In this document: in pieces, positions 1 through 6,295 of the stretch | Numbering within the stretch: the first letter of the stretch is position 1 | Layout: every line of letters starts with the position of its first letter | Assembly: GCA_030640865.1 (NCBI GenBank) | Contig: DAOWIP010000061.1 | Coordinates: 1-7,988 of the forward strand | Reading direction: 5' to 3' | Length of the DNA stretch: 7,988 bases | Origin: Sedimentisphaerales bacterium | GTDB lineage: Bacteria > Planctomycetota > Phycisphaerae > Sedimentisphaerales > SM23-30 | The notes under the pieces: generated by a model | What the model was told of the DNA's origin: nothing | Databases searched by the model: none | The model's input: the letters and a program-made list of their open reading frames with translations, nothing else | Program-made: the position numbers and the translations under genes

Positions 1-1
1 A

Positions 2-859
2 TTGATTCGTCGGAAGAAGTACCAAAATCAGGCATTATATGCAATCAGATTTTACCAATATTATGCCCAGGTAAAGCAGTTGGCCGGTAAAATGGGATTA
101 TCCCCGACAGACCTGAAATTCTTTGACAGACTGATTGACAAATTACTGAGGATTGAACTGAAAAAGGAGGAATTTCCTGGCACGGAAGAGGCACTGCATG
201 CCAAACAATATTACCAGACAATGATTCATTTTGCACTTGGTGAACTTGAATTGTATGAAAACATTCTGGAGCGGGACGGGCTGAATGTAGCCCTGCTGAC
301 ACTGCGGCGATCGAAAGATTTGTTCAGGGTTTTCGGCCGTTCGATGAAGTGGTCGCTGCTTTATATCGACAATCGGCATGCCATGTTTTTCCGTGTTGAT
401 GCGCCGGAGAACCGGGAACTGTTGCGGAAGAAGCCGAGCCAGCTCAAATATCCGGATGAGTATTCCCGTAACTTTTCCATTGGGTATATCAACTGCCATA
501 ACAGCAATCCCAGGGTGGCGGCGCAAGGCGCAAAAATGCTGATGAAAGTTAAACGATACGTGCCGACGATATATGATATGATATATAATGTAGGTATAAA
601 ATTGGGAATGCAGAACGAGTTGCAGAAATATTTTTCTCAAAAACACGATCTCTATCTCGACAAGGTGGAGAAAAAGGAGGAATTGGGACGGTTGAATAAT
701 ATGGTTGCTCTGGCACATTCCTCTCAACTGCTGGAGCAATTGTCCAAAAAGGCCGGGAAACCGGACGATGCCCAGCGGTATCATAATGAAGCGAAACACT
801 ATAATACGATGATTAGCTCCCGGCAAGAGAAAGAGAAATGGAAGCAATGGCTGTGGTAA
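2..859 (+). CDS. Hypothetical helical protein, 5'-truncated
   Basis: The frame is open from the window edge to a TAA at 857-859 and gives 285 residues. The codon at position 2 is TTG, but nothing upstream is visible, so the gene most likely starts outside the window. I do not recognise the family. The visible part is rich in Lys, Glu, Leu and Tyr and looks largely alpha-helical, with stretches that could be tetratricopeptide-like (around residues 60-115 and 215-275). There is no clear membrane segment, signal peptide or catalytic motif. The C-terminus is charged and ends in W-K-Q-W-L-W. Its last 22 bases overlap the start of the following glycosyltransferase gene, so the two are probably co-transcribed and translationally coupled. 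This suggests, but does not show, a role in the same glycan or lipid-linked sugar process. It may be the C-terminal part of a larger protein. Confidence 0.75.
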   Translation: MIRRKKYQNQALYAIRFYQYYAQVKQLAGKMGLSPTDLKFFDRLIDKLLRIELKKEEFPGTEEALHAKQYYQTMIHFALGELELYENILERDGLNVALLTLRRSKDLFRVFGRSMKWSLLYIDNRHAMFFRVDAPENRELLRKKPSQLKYPDEYSRNFSIGYINCHNSNPRVAAQGAKMLMKVKRYVPTIYDMIYNVGIKLGMQNELQKYFSQKHDLYLDKVEKKEELGRLNNMVALAHSSQLLEQLSKKAGKPDDAQRYHNEAKHYNTMISSRQEKEKWKQWLW

Positions 860-1578
860 ATGTTGCGCCAATCAGTATATCGGTTTTTTTCCCCTGCCAT
901 AACGAGGAAGGAGCGATCGAGGAACTTACACACAAAACACTGGGGGTGCTGGAGGAGATAAGCAACGATTACGAAGTTATTATCGTTGATGACGGCGGTA
1001 CCGACGCGACCGGTGAGATAGCGGACCGTTTGGCCCGCGAGAACGAGCATGTCAAAGTAGTGCATCACCCGCATAATCGCGGGTATGGTGGGGCACTACA
1101 GAGCGGATTCCGCACGGCCGTCAAGGAATGGGTTTTCTATACCGACGGCGATGGACAGTTCGATATTAGGGAACTGCCCGGATTGCTTGATCTGACGGAC
1201 GATTACGACATTATTGCATGTTATCGGATGAACCGGCAGGACCGTTGGCTGAGACGGCTGAACGGCTGGGCCTGGAATAAACTGGTCGGCTTTGTGTTTG
1301 GCCTGAAAATTCGGGATATTGATTGCGCGTTCAAATTGTATCGGCGGGAGATATTCGACCGGATCGAAATGTGCAGCGAAGGTGCTTTGATTGACACTGA
1401 AATATTGGCACGAGCGAAACAGGCCGGCTATAGTATCGTTCAGCGGCCGGTACGGCACCTGCCGCGACAGACAGGCCGGCAGAGCGGTGGTAACATTTTA
1501 GTCATCCTGCGGGCATTCGGGGAACTGTTCAAACTGCGAAAGAAGATTAACGCAACCTCTAAAAGTGTCGGTAGTTAG
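838..1578 (+). CDS. Family 2 glycosyltransferase (DPM/DPG synthase-like)
   Basis: This 246-residue protein is a GT-A fold glycosyltransferase that probably moves a sugar from a nucleotide donor to a polyprenyl-phosphate or similar lipid carrier at the cytoplasmic membrane face. Near the N-terminus is the S-V-F-F-P-C-H-N-E-E strand. The nucleotide-binding V-D-D-G-G-T-D follows at residues 50-56 (the family usually has DDGS) and the metal-binding D-G-D at 103-105. Later come the D-x-D-C-A-F-K-L-Y-R stretch, the G-A-L-I-D-T-E-I acceptor-side segment and H-L-P-R-Q-T-G near residue 210. No C-terminal membrane helices are present, so it resembles the short soluble or peripheral form. Start choice: ATG 838 is taken, and an in-frame ATG at 847 is an alternative; neither has a strong ribosome-binding site. 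Both overlap the upstream gene. The last six residues and the TAG stop lie inside a REP-like repeat (1558-1608), so the natural C-terminus may have been altered. The exact donor and acceptor are unknown. Confidence 0.92.
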   Translation: MEAMAVVNVAPISISVFFPCHNEEGAIEELTHKTLGVLEEISNDYEVIIVDDGGTDATGEIADRLARENEHVKVVHHPHNRGYGGALQSGFRTAVKEWVFYTDGDGQFDIRELPGLLDLTDDYDIIACYRMNRQDRWLRRLNGWAWNKLVGFVFGLKIRDIDCAFKLYRREIFDRIEMCSEGALIDTEILARAKQAGYSIVQRPVRHLPRQTGRQSGGNILVILRAFGELFKLRKKINATSKSVGS

Positions 1579-1608
1579 ACCGCATGGGCTGAAGCCCATC
1601 CTACGTAA
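1558..1608. repeat. REP-like repeat, copy A
   Basis: This 51-bp unit matches copy B (1723-1773) at 46 of 51 positions in the same orientation. Its core is a perfect hairpin at 1584-1599, with stem ATGGGC/GCCCAT and loop TGAA. A second dyad (TAGTTA at 1572-1577, TAACTA at 1606-1611) surrounds it. Read on the minus strand, the core starts with GTAG just before the palindrome, the arrangement known for REP sequences mobilised by RAYT (REP-associated tyrosine) transposases. No such transposase is in the window. The left end overlaps the 3' end of the glycosyltransferase gene and supplies its stop codon. Confidence 0.8.
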
Positions 1609-1625
1609 CTAAGCCGCCATCGCCT

Positions 1626-1639
1626 GTCTGCTGACAGAC
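1626..1639. repeat. Small inverted repeat between the REP copies
   Basis: GTCTG at 1626-1630 and CAGAC at 1635-1639 form a 5-bp stem with a CTGA loop. It is followed at once by the 13-mer GCTGCCACCCGTC (1640-1652), which recurs at 1712-1724 in front of repeat copy B. The hairpin is short and could be chance. The recurrence of its flank suggests it belongs to the same repeat cluster. Confidence 0.4.
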
Positions 1640-1674
1640 GCTGCCACCCGTCGTTGCGACACTATGTGACAGAA

Positions 1675-1693
1675 CACGGCCAAAATGGCCGTG
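1675..1693. repeat. Perfect 8-bp palindrome with AAA loop
   Basis: CACGGCCA at 1675-1682 and TGGCCGTG at 1686-1693 pair perfectly around AAA. No run of T follows on either strand, so an intrinsic terminator is unlikely. It lies midway between the two REP-like copies and looks like a second kind of extragenic palindrome in the same cluster. It might still stabilise the 3' end of the glycosyltransferase transcript. Confidence 0.6.
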
Positions 1694-1722
1694 GCACCCT
1701 ATTTAACTAATGCTGCCACCCG

Positions 1723-1773
1723 TCTAAAAATGTCGGCAGTTAGACAGCATGGGCTAAAGTCCATCCTACGTAA
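1723..1773. repeat. REP-like repeat, copy B
   Basis: This is the second 51-bp copy, in the same orientation as copy A, with five substitutions. Its hairpin at 1749-1764 (ATGGGC, loop TAAA, GTCCAT) has one C-to-T change. As plus-strand RNA this change keeps pairing through a G-U wobble; as minus-strand RNA it gives an A-C mismatch. The right end of the unit supplies a TAA in frame with, and four codons ahead of, the ATG of the next gene. The outer TAGTTA/TAACTA dyad of copy A is partly lost here. Confidence 0.8.
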
Positions 1774-1785
1774 TTCGGTCTTGTA

Positions 1786-2208
1786 ATGTTGCAAATCAAT
1801 GAAAAGATCACTGTCAGCCGGGAATATATAAAGATCAACTTTATTCGCTCACGGGGGCCGGGCGGTCAAAACGTCAATAAAGTCAATACCCGTGCCCAGT
1901 TGACCTTCGATATGAAGGGCTGTCCGGAGGTGCCGCCCGCCGCTAAAAAAAGACTGGCCGTACTTGCCGGACGTCGTTTGACAAAGTTGGGTACAATCAT
2001 TATCGAATCGGACCGATTCCGTCGCCAGAAGGATAATCGCCGGGAAGTCCTTTATCGTCTGCGTCGGCTTATCTGCCGGGCGCTCGTGCAGCCCAAACCG
2101 CGACGGCCCACGCAACCCACCGCGGCCTCGAAACGAAAAAAACAGGAAGATAAGCAGCACCGCAGCCGAATCAAATCGTGGCGAAAAAAAGTATCGCTTG
2201 ATGATTGA
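1786..2208 (+). CDS. arfB: ArfB-type ribosome-rescue peptidyl-tRNA hydrolase
   Basis: This 140-residue protein is the same length as Escherichia coli ArfB (YaeJ). It belongs to the codon-independent class I release-factor-like family. Such proteins enter ribosomes stalled on mRNAs without a stop codon and hydrolyse the peptidyl-tRNA. The catalytic loop R-S-R-G-P-G-G-Q-N-V-N-K-V-N-T is intact, with GGQ at residues 26-28. The C-terminal tail (about residues 95-136) is very rich in Lys and Arg, as expected for the segment that inserts into the empty mRNA channel. There is no codon-recognition domain, so it is not RF1 or RF2. The ATG at 1786 is the only plausible start, because an in-frame TAA from the adjoining repeat lies at 1771-1773. 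No clear Shine-Dalgarno sequence precedes it. It is convergent with the sulfatase gene next to it, with 26 bp between the stops and no evident hairpin terminator. Confidence 0.93.
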   Translation: MLQINEKITVSREYIKINFIRSRGPGGQNVNKVNTRAQLTFDMKGCPEVPPAAKKRLAVLAGRRLTKLGTIIIESDRFRRQKDNRREVLYRLRRLICRALVQPKPRRPTQPTAASKRKKQEDKQHRSRIKSWRKKVSLDD

Positions 2209-2234
2209 AAAACGAAATCAGCGACAATTGGGTG

Positions 2235-3635
2235 CTATTTTTTTCTTTTCCACTTAGGCCACCTGGGGCCTTCAAGGTCAATTTCACGATGCAGCTTGAT
2301 AAGTGTTTTTTTCATAGCTTCCAGCCGGCCGGCTTCAGAGGATGCAAGGTTGTTCTTTTCCTTCTTATCCTTACGCAAGTTATACAGTTCAAAAACAGTC
2401 ATATTATCGTCGGCCAGGATTTTCCAGTCCCCCTGCCGCATAGCTACGGTAAAAGGCTTACTTAACGCACTATCATAACGCCAGTACAGTGGAACAGTGC
2501 GTTTAATCTTTTCGCCCCTGAAAACCGGTAGTATGCCGGCCCCATCAATGGCCCGATCTGTCGGTATTTTGGCGCCGGCCAAGTCGCAAAGAGTAGGTAA
2601 AATATCCGTGCCGTTAATCGGCTCAGATGAAACACTGCCCGGCTTAATTTGACCGGGGTAGCAAATTATCCCCGGTACGCGGATACCTCCTTCGTACATG
2701 TGCAGTTTCATTCCGCGCAGCGGACCCGGTGAACCGTAGGAACAGTGCGACCCACGGTATCGATTCAATGTTTCGGGGCCATTGTCGCTGGTGAACATCA
2801 CGAAGGCATCGTCGCGCAGAGCCATATCATCCATCGCCTTCATCAAGCGGCCGAAGGCATGGTCCATTTGACTGACGTTGCCGTAATAAATGGCCTCCTT
2901 ATGTCCTTCATACATCTTCATAAATTTTGCGTCGGTGGCAATTGGTTCATGGGGTGCGTGAAACCACACAAAAAGACAAAATGGGGTGTTCCTGTCCCAA
3001 TGGTTCCTGAGCCAGTTGATTGCCTCGTCTGCTATCAATTCGGAGGAATAGCCCTCTAACCTGCCCACCGGGATACCGTTACGAACAAAGTTCTTGGGAT
3101 TGTGGTGTGTCGGTCGGGCATTGTTCTGGGTGGAAAACCAGTAGTCAAAGCCGTGATCGTTTGGTTGCGGCTGTTCAGGTGAGTTGAACTTGCCGTTGCT
3201 GTGCCATTTGCCGACATGACAAGTCGCGTAACCGGCCTTTTTAAGTATTTTGGCCACGCTGATTTCCTGCTTCTTCAAGTGTACAGGACTGTTATGGGGA
3301 ATCCAATCGTACACCCCGCAACGATTCGGATTGCGGCCGGTGAGCATACCTGCCCGTGAAGGCGAACAGACCGGTGCGGCGGCATAACAGTCAGTGAGCT
3401 TCATGCCCTCCGCGGCGAGTTTGTCCAGATTCGATGTCTGGATAAACGGATGTCCATAGCAGCTCAGGTCGCCATAACCCAGGTCGTCACAGAGCGCGAT
3501 AACCATATTAGGCCGTTTCTTTTTACCAGCGGCTGATAAAAACGATGAGTCCGAGCAGCCTGGCAGCACCATTGCCGCCGCTCCCAAACCAATAACTTTC
3601 ATAAAATTACGACGATTCTGAAGAGAATTTTCCAT
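2235..3635 (-). CDS. Sulfatase S1, Tat lipoprotein-like, CSPSR type
   Basis: This 466-residue formylglycine-dependent sulfatase hydrolyses sulfate esters, probably on a polysaccharide outside the cytoplasm. The leader has R8-R9-N-F-M-K, a hydrophobic stretch and L-P-G-C with Cys27, so Tat export and lipid anchoring are likely. Metal ligands D50-D51 are followed by the active-site motif C90-S-P-S-R94 and L-T-G-R (98-101). Then come G-K-W-H with K143 and H145, H229 in H-A-P-H, D284-N285 and K310. All expected catalytic positions are present. The ATG at 3635 is preferred over an in-frame TTG at 3677. It has a good Shine-Dalgarno sequence and places the twin arginines near the N-terminus. The protein ends soon after the sulfatase core in a Trp- and Lys-rich tail, without the C-terminal domain of S2 and S3. 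It lies 38 bp downstream of S2, probably in one operon. The substrate is unknown. Confidence 0.93.
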   Translation of the reverse strand: MENSLQNRRNFMKVIGLGAAAMVLPGCSDSSFLSAAGKKKRPNMVIALCDDLGYGDLSCYGHPFIQTSNLDKLAAEGMKLTDCYAAAPVCSPSRAGMLTGRNPNRCGVYDWIPHNSPVHLKKQEISVAKILKKAGYATCHVGKWHSNGKFNSPEQPQPNDHGFDYWFSTQNNARPTHHNPKNFVRNGIPVGRLEGYSSELIADEAINWLRNHWDRNTPFCLFVWFHAPHEPIATDAKFMKMYEGHKEAIYYGNVSQMDHAFGRLMKAMDDMALRDDAFVMFTSDNGPETLNRYRGSHCSYGSPGPLRGMKLHMYEGGIRVPGIICYPGQIKPGSVSSEPINGTDILPTLCDLAGAKIPTDRAIDGAGILPVFRGEKIKRTVPLYWRYDSALSKPFTVAMRQGDWKILADDNMTVFELYNLRKDKKEKNNLASSEAGRLEAMKKTLIKLHREIDLEGPRWPKWKRKK

Positions 3636-3645
3636 GTTTCTATTA

Positions 3646-3652
3646 TCCTTCT
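3646..3652 (-). promoter_or_regulatory. Ribosome-binding site of sulfatase S1
   Basis: On the minus strand this reads AGAAGGA, a strong Shine-Dalgarno match, ten bases before the ATG at 3635. It decides the start of S1 against the longer TTG reading that would begin at 3677. Confidence 0.7.
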
Positions 3653-3673
3653 TAACGCAATAGGAACTATTTA

Positions 3674-5470
3674 TCAATCGAGACGACTAATGTGTACGGC
3701 TTTAAGGTCCATGACGGTACGGCCGGGCTTCGTAAGGGCCTTAACGCAAAGCCGCGTTCGTCCCTTCTGCAGGGTAACTGTTCCGAGTTTTAACGGTGCC
3801 CATACTTTTTCGAATACTTCTATGCGTGCTACCCGGTCGGGACTATGGATATGGTCCGGGTTGTGCGCTTTCTCGATCACGCCTTCGAGAGTTTTACCGC
3901 CTATTTCAACCCGCAGTTTTGCACCGACATCCTGCTTCGGACATACGTACATCAAGGTAATTTCATATCGGCCTGGGCGAACTACCTCAATCTCCCAAAA
4001 CGGATAGGCGGCAGTGCTGGTCCAGTTGGTGATCCAGTCGTTAGCCCAGCCGGAACGGCCGACATAGCTGATTCCCTGACGATTATTCGGTTCCAGAAAG
4101 GCCTCATGGCTGGGCAATACAACTTCCGGCCGCTGTTCGTAGCCGATCGGTATCGGAATCGACTCGAAACCATCCTTCGTAACTTCTCTGAACCAGTTTT
4201 CATACGCCGCCAGGAGTTCTTTAGCAACATGAGGATATTGTTTGGCGACATCCTTTTTTTGGGACGGATCGGCGATCATGTCATATAATTCACAGGATTT
4301 ATTTCCTGCAATAGTCGCGCGCCATCGCTGAGTGCGAACCGAACCGCGGCTGCTCCAGTGCGCATAGAGCATACGTTCAGGCCAGTTAGTTGTTTTACCC
4401 TCAAGCAGGGGTACGAGACTGACACCATCCAGCGGAAGGGTTTGGGGCATTTTTACGCCAGTCAACTCGACAATTGTCGGCAGCAGGTCGATATGCGCAG
4501 CAATCTCTTTTACCTGAGTGCCGGCTTTGATACGAGCGGGCCAACGTATAAACGGGGGAACACGTATGCCACCTTCGTTGCAACTGCCTTTGCATCCTTT
4601 CATGTTACCATTAAAGCGATTGCTGTTGGGGCCGTTATCAGTCAGGAACAAGACGATTGTATTCTCGGTCAGGTTTAACTGTCCGATTTTATTAAACAAA
4701 CGACCGAGGTTATCGTCCAGATTTTCACACATGGCGTAAGCACAGGCGGTAGTGTCGCCAAGCCCGCGGTCTTTGTATTTTTTGAAATATTTGTCGGGTA
4801 CCTGCCAGGGTGAATGCGGGGCGTTGTAAGGCAGATAACAGAAGAAGGGACGGTTCCTGTTATTTTTTATAAATTTGATTGCTGAGTCGGTTAAAACATC
4901 AGTGATGTAGCCTTTGGTTTTGACGAGTTGGCCGTTATGCTCCAAACTGGTGTCGAAGTAGTTATTCCAGTGGCCGGCACAAAAGCCAAAGAATTCATCG
5001 AAGCCCCGGCCATTGGGATGGTAGGGATAATGTGCGCCGTTGTGCCATTTACCGAAACAGCCGGTAACATAGCTTGCTTGCCGTAGTATCTCGGCCAGGG
5101 TTACCTCGGTACTGCGCATTGTCTCATAGCCACGCGTTACCCCGTGTACACCGGTGCGTTCGTGGTAGCGACCGGTAAGCAGGCTGGCTCGAGTCGGTGC
5201 GCAGACGGGACTGACATAGAAGCGATCGAATCTTACGCCGGAAGCCGCCAGACGATCCATTACCGGTGTGTCAATTTCAGGATTACCGTGCGAGTGGATG
5301 TCGCCCCAGCCCTGGTCATCAGTCATGATTAAGACTATATTCGGTTTCTTTCCGACTGATGGTTTTGGCTTTCGCTGCGCAGAGCCTGAACAGTTCGGCA
5401 GGGCCATTGCCGCTGCTCCCAAACCGATAACTTTCATAAAATCACGACGATTTTGCATATAGTTTACCAT
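3674..5470 (-). CDS. Sulfatase S2 with C-terminal beta domain, Tat leader
   Basis: This 598-residue sulfatase carries a twin-arginine leader (R8-R9-D-F-M-K). The metal pair is D51-D52 and the formylglycine site is C90-A-P-T-R94, followed by L-L-T-G-R. Then come G-K-W-H (K141, H143), N-A-P-H with H219, T-D-N-G (D278, N279) and K294 before E-G-G-I-R-V-P. The catalytic set is complete. Cys27 sits where S1 has its lipobox Cys, but the context is L-P-N-C; Asn before the Cys is unusual, so lipidation is uncertain. Residues from about 445 to 598 form an added beta-rich domain with F-W-E-I-E-V-V-R-P-G-R-Y-E (491-503), also seen in S3. It may bind carbohydrate, which is an inference. ATG 5470 has only a weak purine-rich site upstream; M5 is an alternative start. 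A structured 174-bp gap precedes the gene. Its TGA stop lies 38 bp before S1, so the two are probably co-transcribed. Confidence 0.94.
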   Translation of the reverse strand: MVNYMQNRRDFMKVIGLGAAAMALPNCSGSAQRKPKPSVGKKPNIVLIMTDDQGWGDIHSHGNPEIDTPVMDRLAASGVRFDRFYVSPVCAPTRASLLTGRYHERTGVHGVTRGYETMRSTEVTLAEILRQASYVTGCFGKWHNGAHYPYHPNGRGFDEFFGFCAGHWNNYFDTSLEHNGQLVKTKGYITDVLTDSAIKFIKNNRNRPFFCYLPYNAPHSPWQVPDKYFKKYKDRGLGDTTACAYAMCENLDDNLGRLFNKIGQLNLTENTIVLFLTDNGPNSNRFNGNMKGCKGSCNEGGIRVPPFIRWPARIKAGTQVKEIAAHIDLLPTIVELTGVKMPQTLPLDGVSLVPLLEGKTTNWPERMLYAHWSSRGSVRTQRWRATIAGNKSCELYDMIADPSQKKDVAKQYPHVAKELLAAYENWFREVTKDGFESIPIPIGYEQRPEVVLPSHEAFLEPNNRQGISYVGRSGWANDWITNWTSTAAYPFWEIEVVRPGRYEITLMYVCPKQDVGAKLRVEIGGKTLEGVIEKAHNPDHIHSPDRVARIEVFEKVWAPLKLGTVTLQKGRTRLCVKALTKPGRTVMDLKAVHISRLD

Positions 5471-5513
5471 ACTGTTTTTAACTTTTCTTCAAGATCACAA
5501 CTATTGGTGGGTA

Positions 5514-5550
5514 ACATGCCTACATCCGCCAAAAGCAGGTTTAGGCATGT
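5514..5550. repeat. 9-bp perfect inverted repeat with 19-nt loop
   Basis: ACATGCCTA at 5514-5522 is the exact reverse complement of 5542-5550. It is the longest dyad in the S3-S2 gap and lies 44 bases ahead of the S2 start codon. It could be an operator, an RNA stem in the leader, or part of a mobile palindromic unit. Confidence 0.6.
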
Positions 5551-5576
5551 CGGCATCGAACATGCTTAAGCTCTGC

Positions 5577-5591
5577 TTATGCAAAGCATAA
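5577..5591. repeat. 6-bp hairpin with AAA loop
   Basis: TTATGC and GCATAA pair around AAA. It lies between the longer dyad and the S3 stop, within the same probable palindromic element. Its own function is unknown. Confidence 0.45.
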
Positions 5592-5644
5592 TCATCGCGT
5601 GAACATGCCACCCATATTACAACTATGATTATAAATGTTTTAAG

Positions 5645-6292
5645 TTACCGTTTTACATATACATAATAAGCACCGCGAGAGTTCCCCGTATCGTCGGTGA
5701 ACCAGGTCTGGAGCCGGGTTTTTCCCGCCTTTAGCCGTACATCAAAAGTTACAACCGCGTCCGTAAGACTGATCGGCTTAACAATGTCCACATCGGCGAT
5801 TTTAAGCCGGGCCTGAGTTGCGCTTATTGCACTACCGCCGGGTATGGCTGCATTAATGGGCTCGTCCACTTCCAGCGGCCAACGACGCAGGCCGAATTCA
5901 TAGCGGCCGGGGCGTATCACCTCCACCGCCCAAAAACCGTTGGCCTGCTTACCATCGCGGATATGACCCTGATTCCAAGGAGGCAATTTTTCTCCGTGCC
6001 AATCATGACAGGTCAATTTAACGGGGTTTTCCTTGCCGGAACCGATAATGATTTCACATTGCTCGTCGAATCGCTGTGATACGTCCGCCCACCAATCCTC
6101 ATAAGCCCGTCGCAGTTTTTCAACAACTTCGGGATATTTATCCGCGACATTGTTTTTCTGCCCAGGGTCCGGTTTTATATCGTGAAGCTCTTCACCATTA
6201 ACCAGACGCCAGCGGTCTGTCATGACAGCACTCTTACGCCACTTCTGAGGGTGTTCAATACGCTGCGAGTCAGTAACCAATACTCTATCAGG
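5645..6292 (-). pseudogene. C-terminal part of sulfatase S3, cut off by amber codon
   Basis: This 215-codon stretch continues the S3 frame directly after the TAG at 6293-6295 and ends at a TAA. It begins P-D-R-V-L-V-T-D-S-Q and contains the last piece of the sulfatase fold, including W-R-L-V-N-G-E-E-L-H-D-I and the D-P-G-Q-K-N-N-V-A stretch typical of the family's C-terminal subdomain. A beta-rich domain follows, from about residue 458 of the reconstructed protein, with F-W-A-V-E-V-I-R-P-G-R-Y-E (496-508), clearly related to the end of S2. There is no signal peptide and no catalytic residue, so it makes little sense as a separate gene. In-frame TTG 6280 and ATG 6223 could be called as starts, but neither is natural within this family. 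It is either unexpressed, reached by stop-codon read-through, or intact in the real genome if the TAG is a sequence error. Confidence 0.85.
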
Positions 6293-6295
6293 CTA
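6293..6295 (-). other. In-frame TAG replacing a conserved Trp codon in S3
   Basis: The codons run AGT TAG CCT GAT AGA, and the frame before and after is the same. In S2 the ungapped equivalent is AAC TGG CCT GAA CGT, with Trp363. One G-to-A change in TGG explains the stop. TAG is also used as the ordinary end of the S1 and glycosyltransferase genes, so a general reassignment of TAG is unlikely. Confidence 0.9.

Larger units (their letters stand above)
5471..5644 (-). other. Structured gap upstream of S2 (leader or palindromic element)
   Basis: This 174-bp non-coding gap between the S3 and S2 genes holds several dyads. ACATGCCTA (5514-5522) pairs perfectly with TAGGCATGT (5542-5550). TTATGC (5577-5582) pairs with GCATAA (5586-5591) around AAA, and GCTTAAGC (5564-5571) is self-complementary. 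ACATGCC occurs again at 5603-5609, so the middle GGCATGT could pair with either side, giving two mutually exclusive stems. The stretch from about 5506 to 5614 is bordered by GGTGGG- and CCACCC-type ends in inverted orientation, which resembles a small palindromic element. No T-run follows a stem, so an intrinsic terminator is not supported. A TATAAT-like hexamer lies at 5628-5633 on the minus strand without a good -35 box. Confidence 0.5.

Noticed and set aside
143..871. 242-codon minus-strand frame opposite the first gene
   Set aside because: Its hydrophobic protein has no recognisable family, and it lies fully antisense to a frame that overlaps the glycosyltransferase as an operon partner would.
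1558..1773. CRISPR array
   Set aside because: There are only two 51-bp units with internal hairpins and five differences, a 114-bp spacer, and no cas genes.
2209..2234. Terminator between the convergent arfB and S1 genes
   Set aside because: I see no stem in the 26-bp gap; the nearby T-run alone is not enough.
3636..3677. Longer S1 starting at TTG 3677
   Set aside because: It overlaps the end of S2, puts the twin arginines far from the N-terminus and ignores the AGAAGGA site before ATG 3635.
3845..4288. 147-codon plus-strand frame inside S2
   Set aside because: It is antisense to well-conserved sulfatase sequence and resembles no family I know; the same holds for plus-strand frames at 2745-3059 and 6860-7279.
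5628..5633. Promoter for S2 at a TATAAT-like hexamer
   Set aside because: The -10 match on the minus strand is good, but the best -35 at normal spacing matches only three of six bases in AT-rich DNA.
6293..6295. TAG read as pyrrolysine or a reassigned code
   Set aside because: The position is a Trp in S2 and one base change explains it. TAG also ends S1 and the glycosyltransferase at sensible places.
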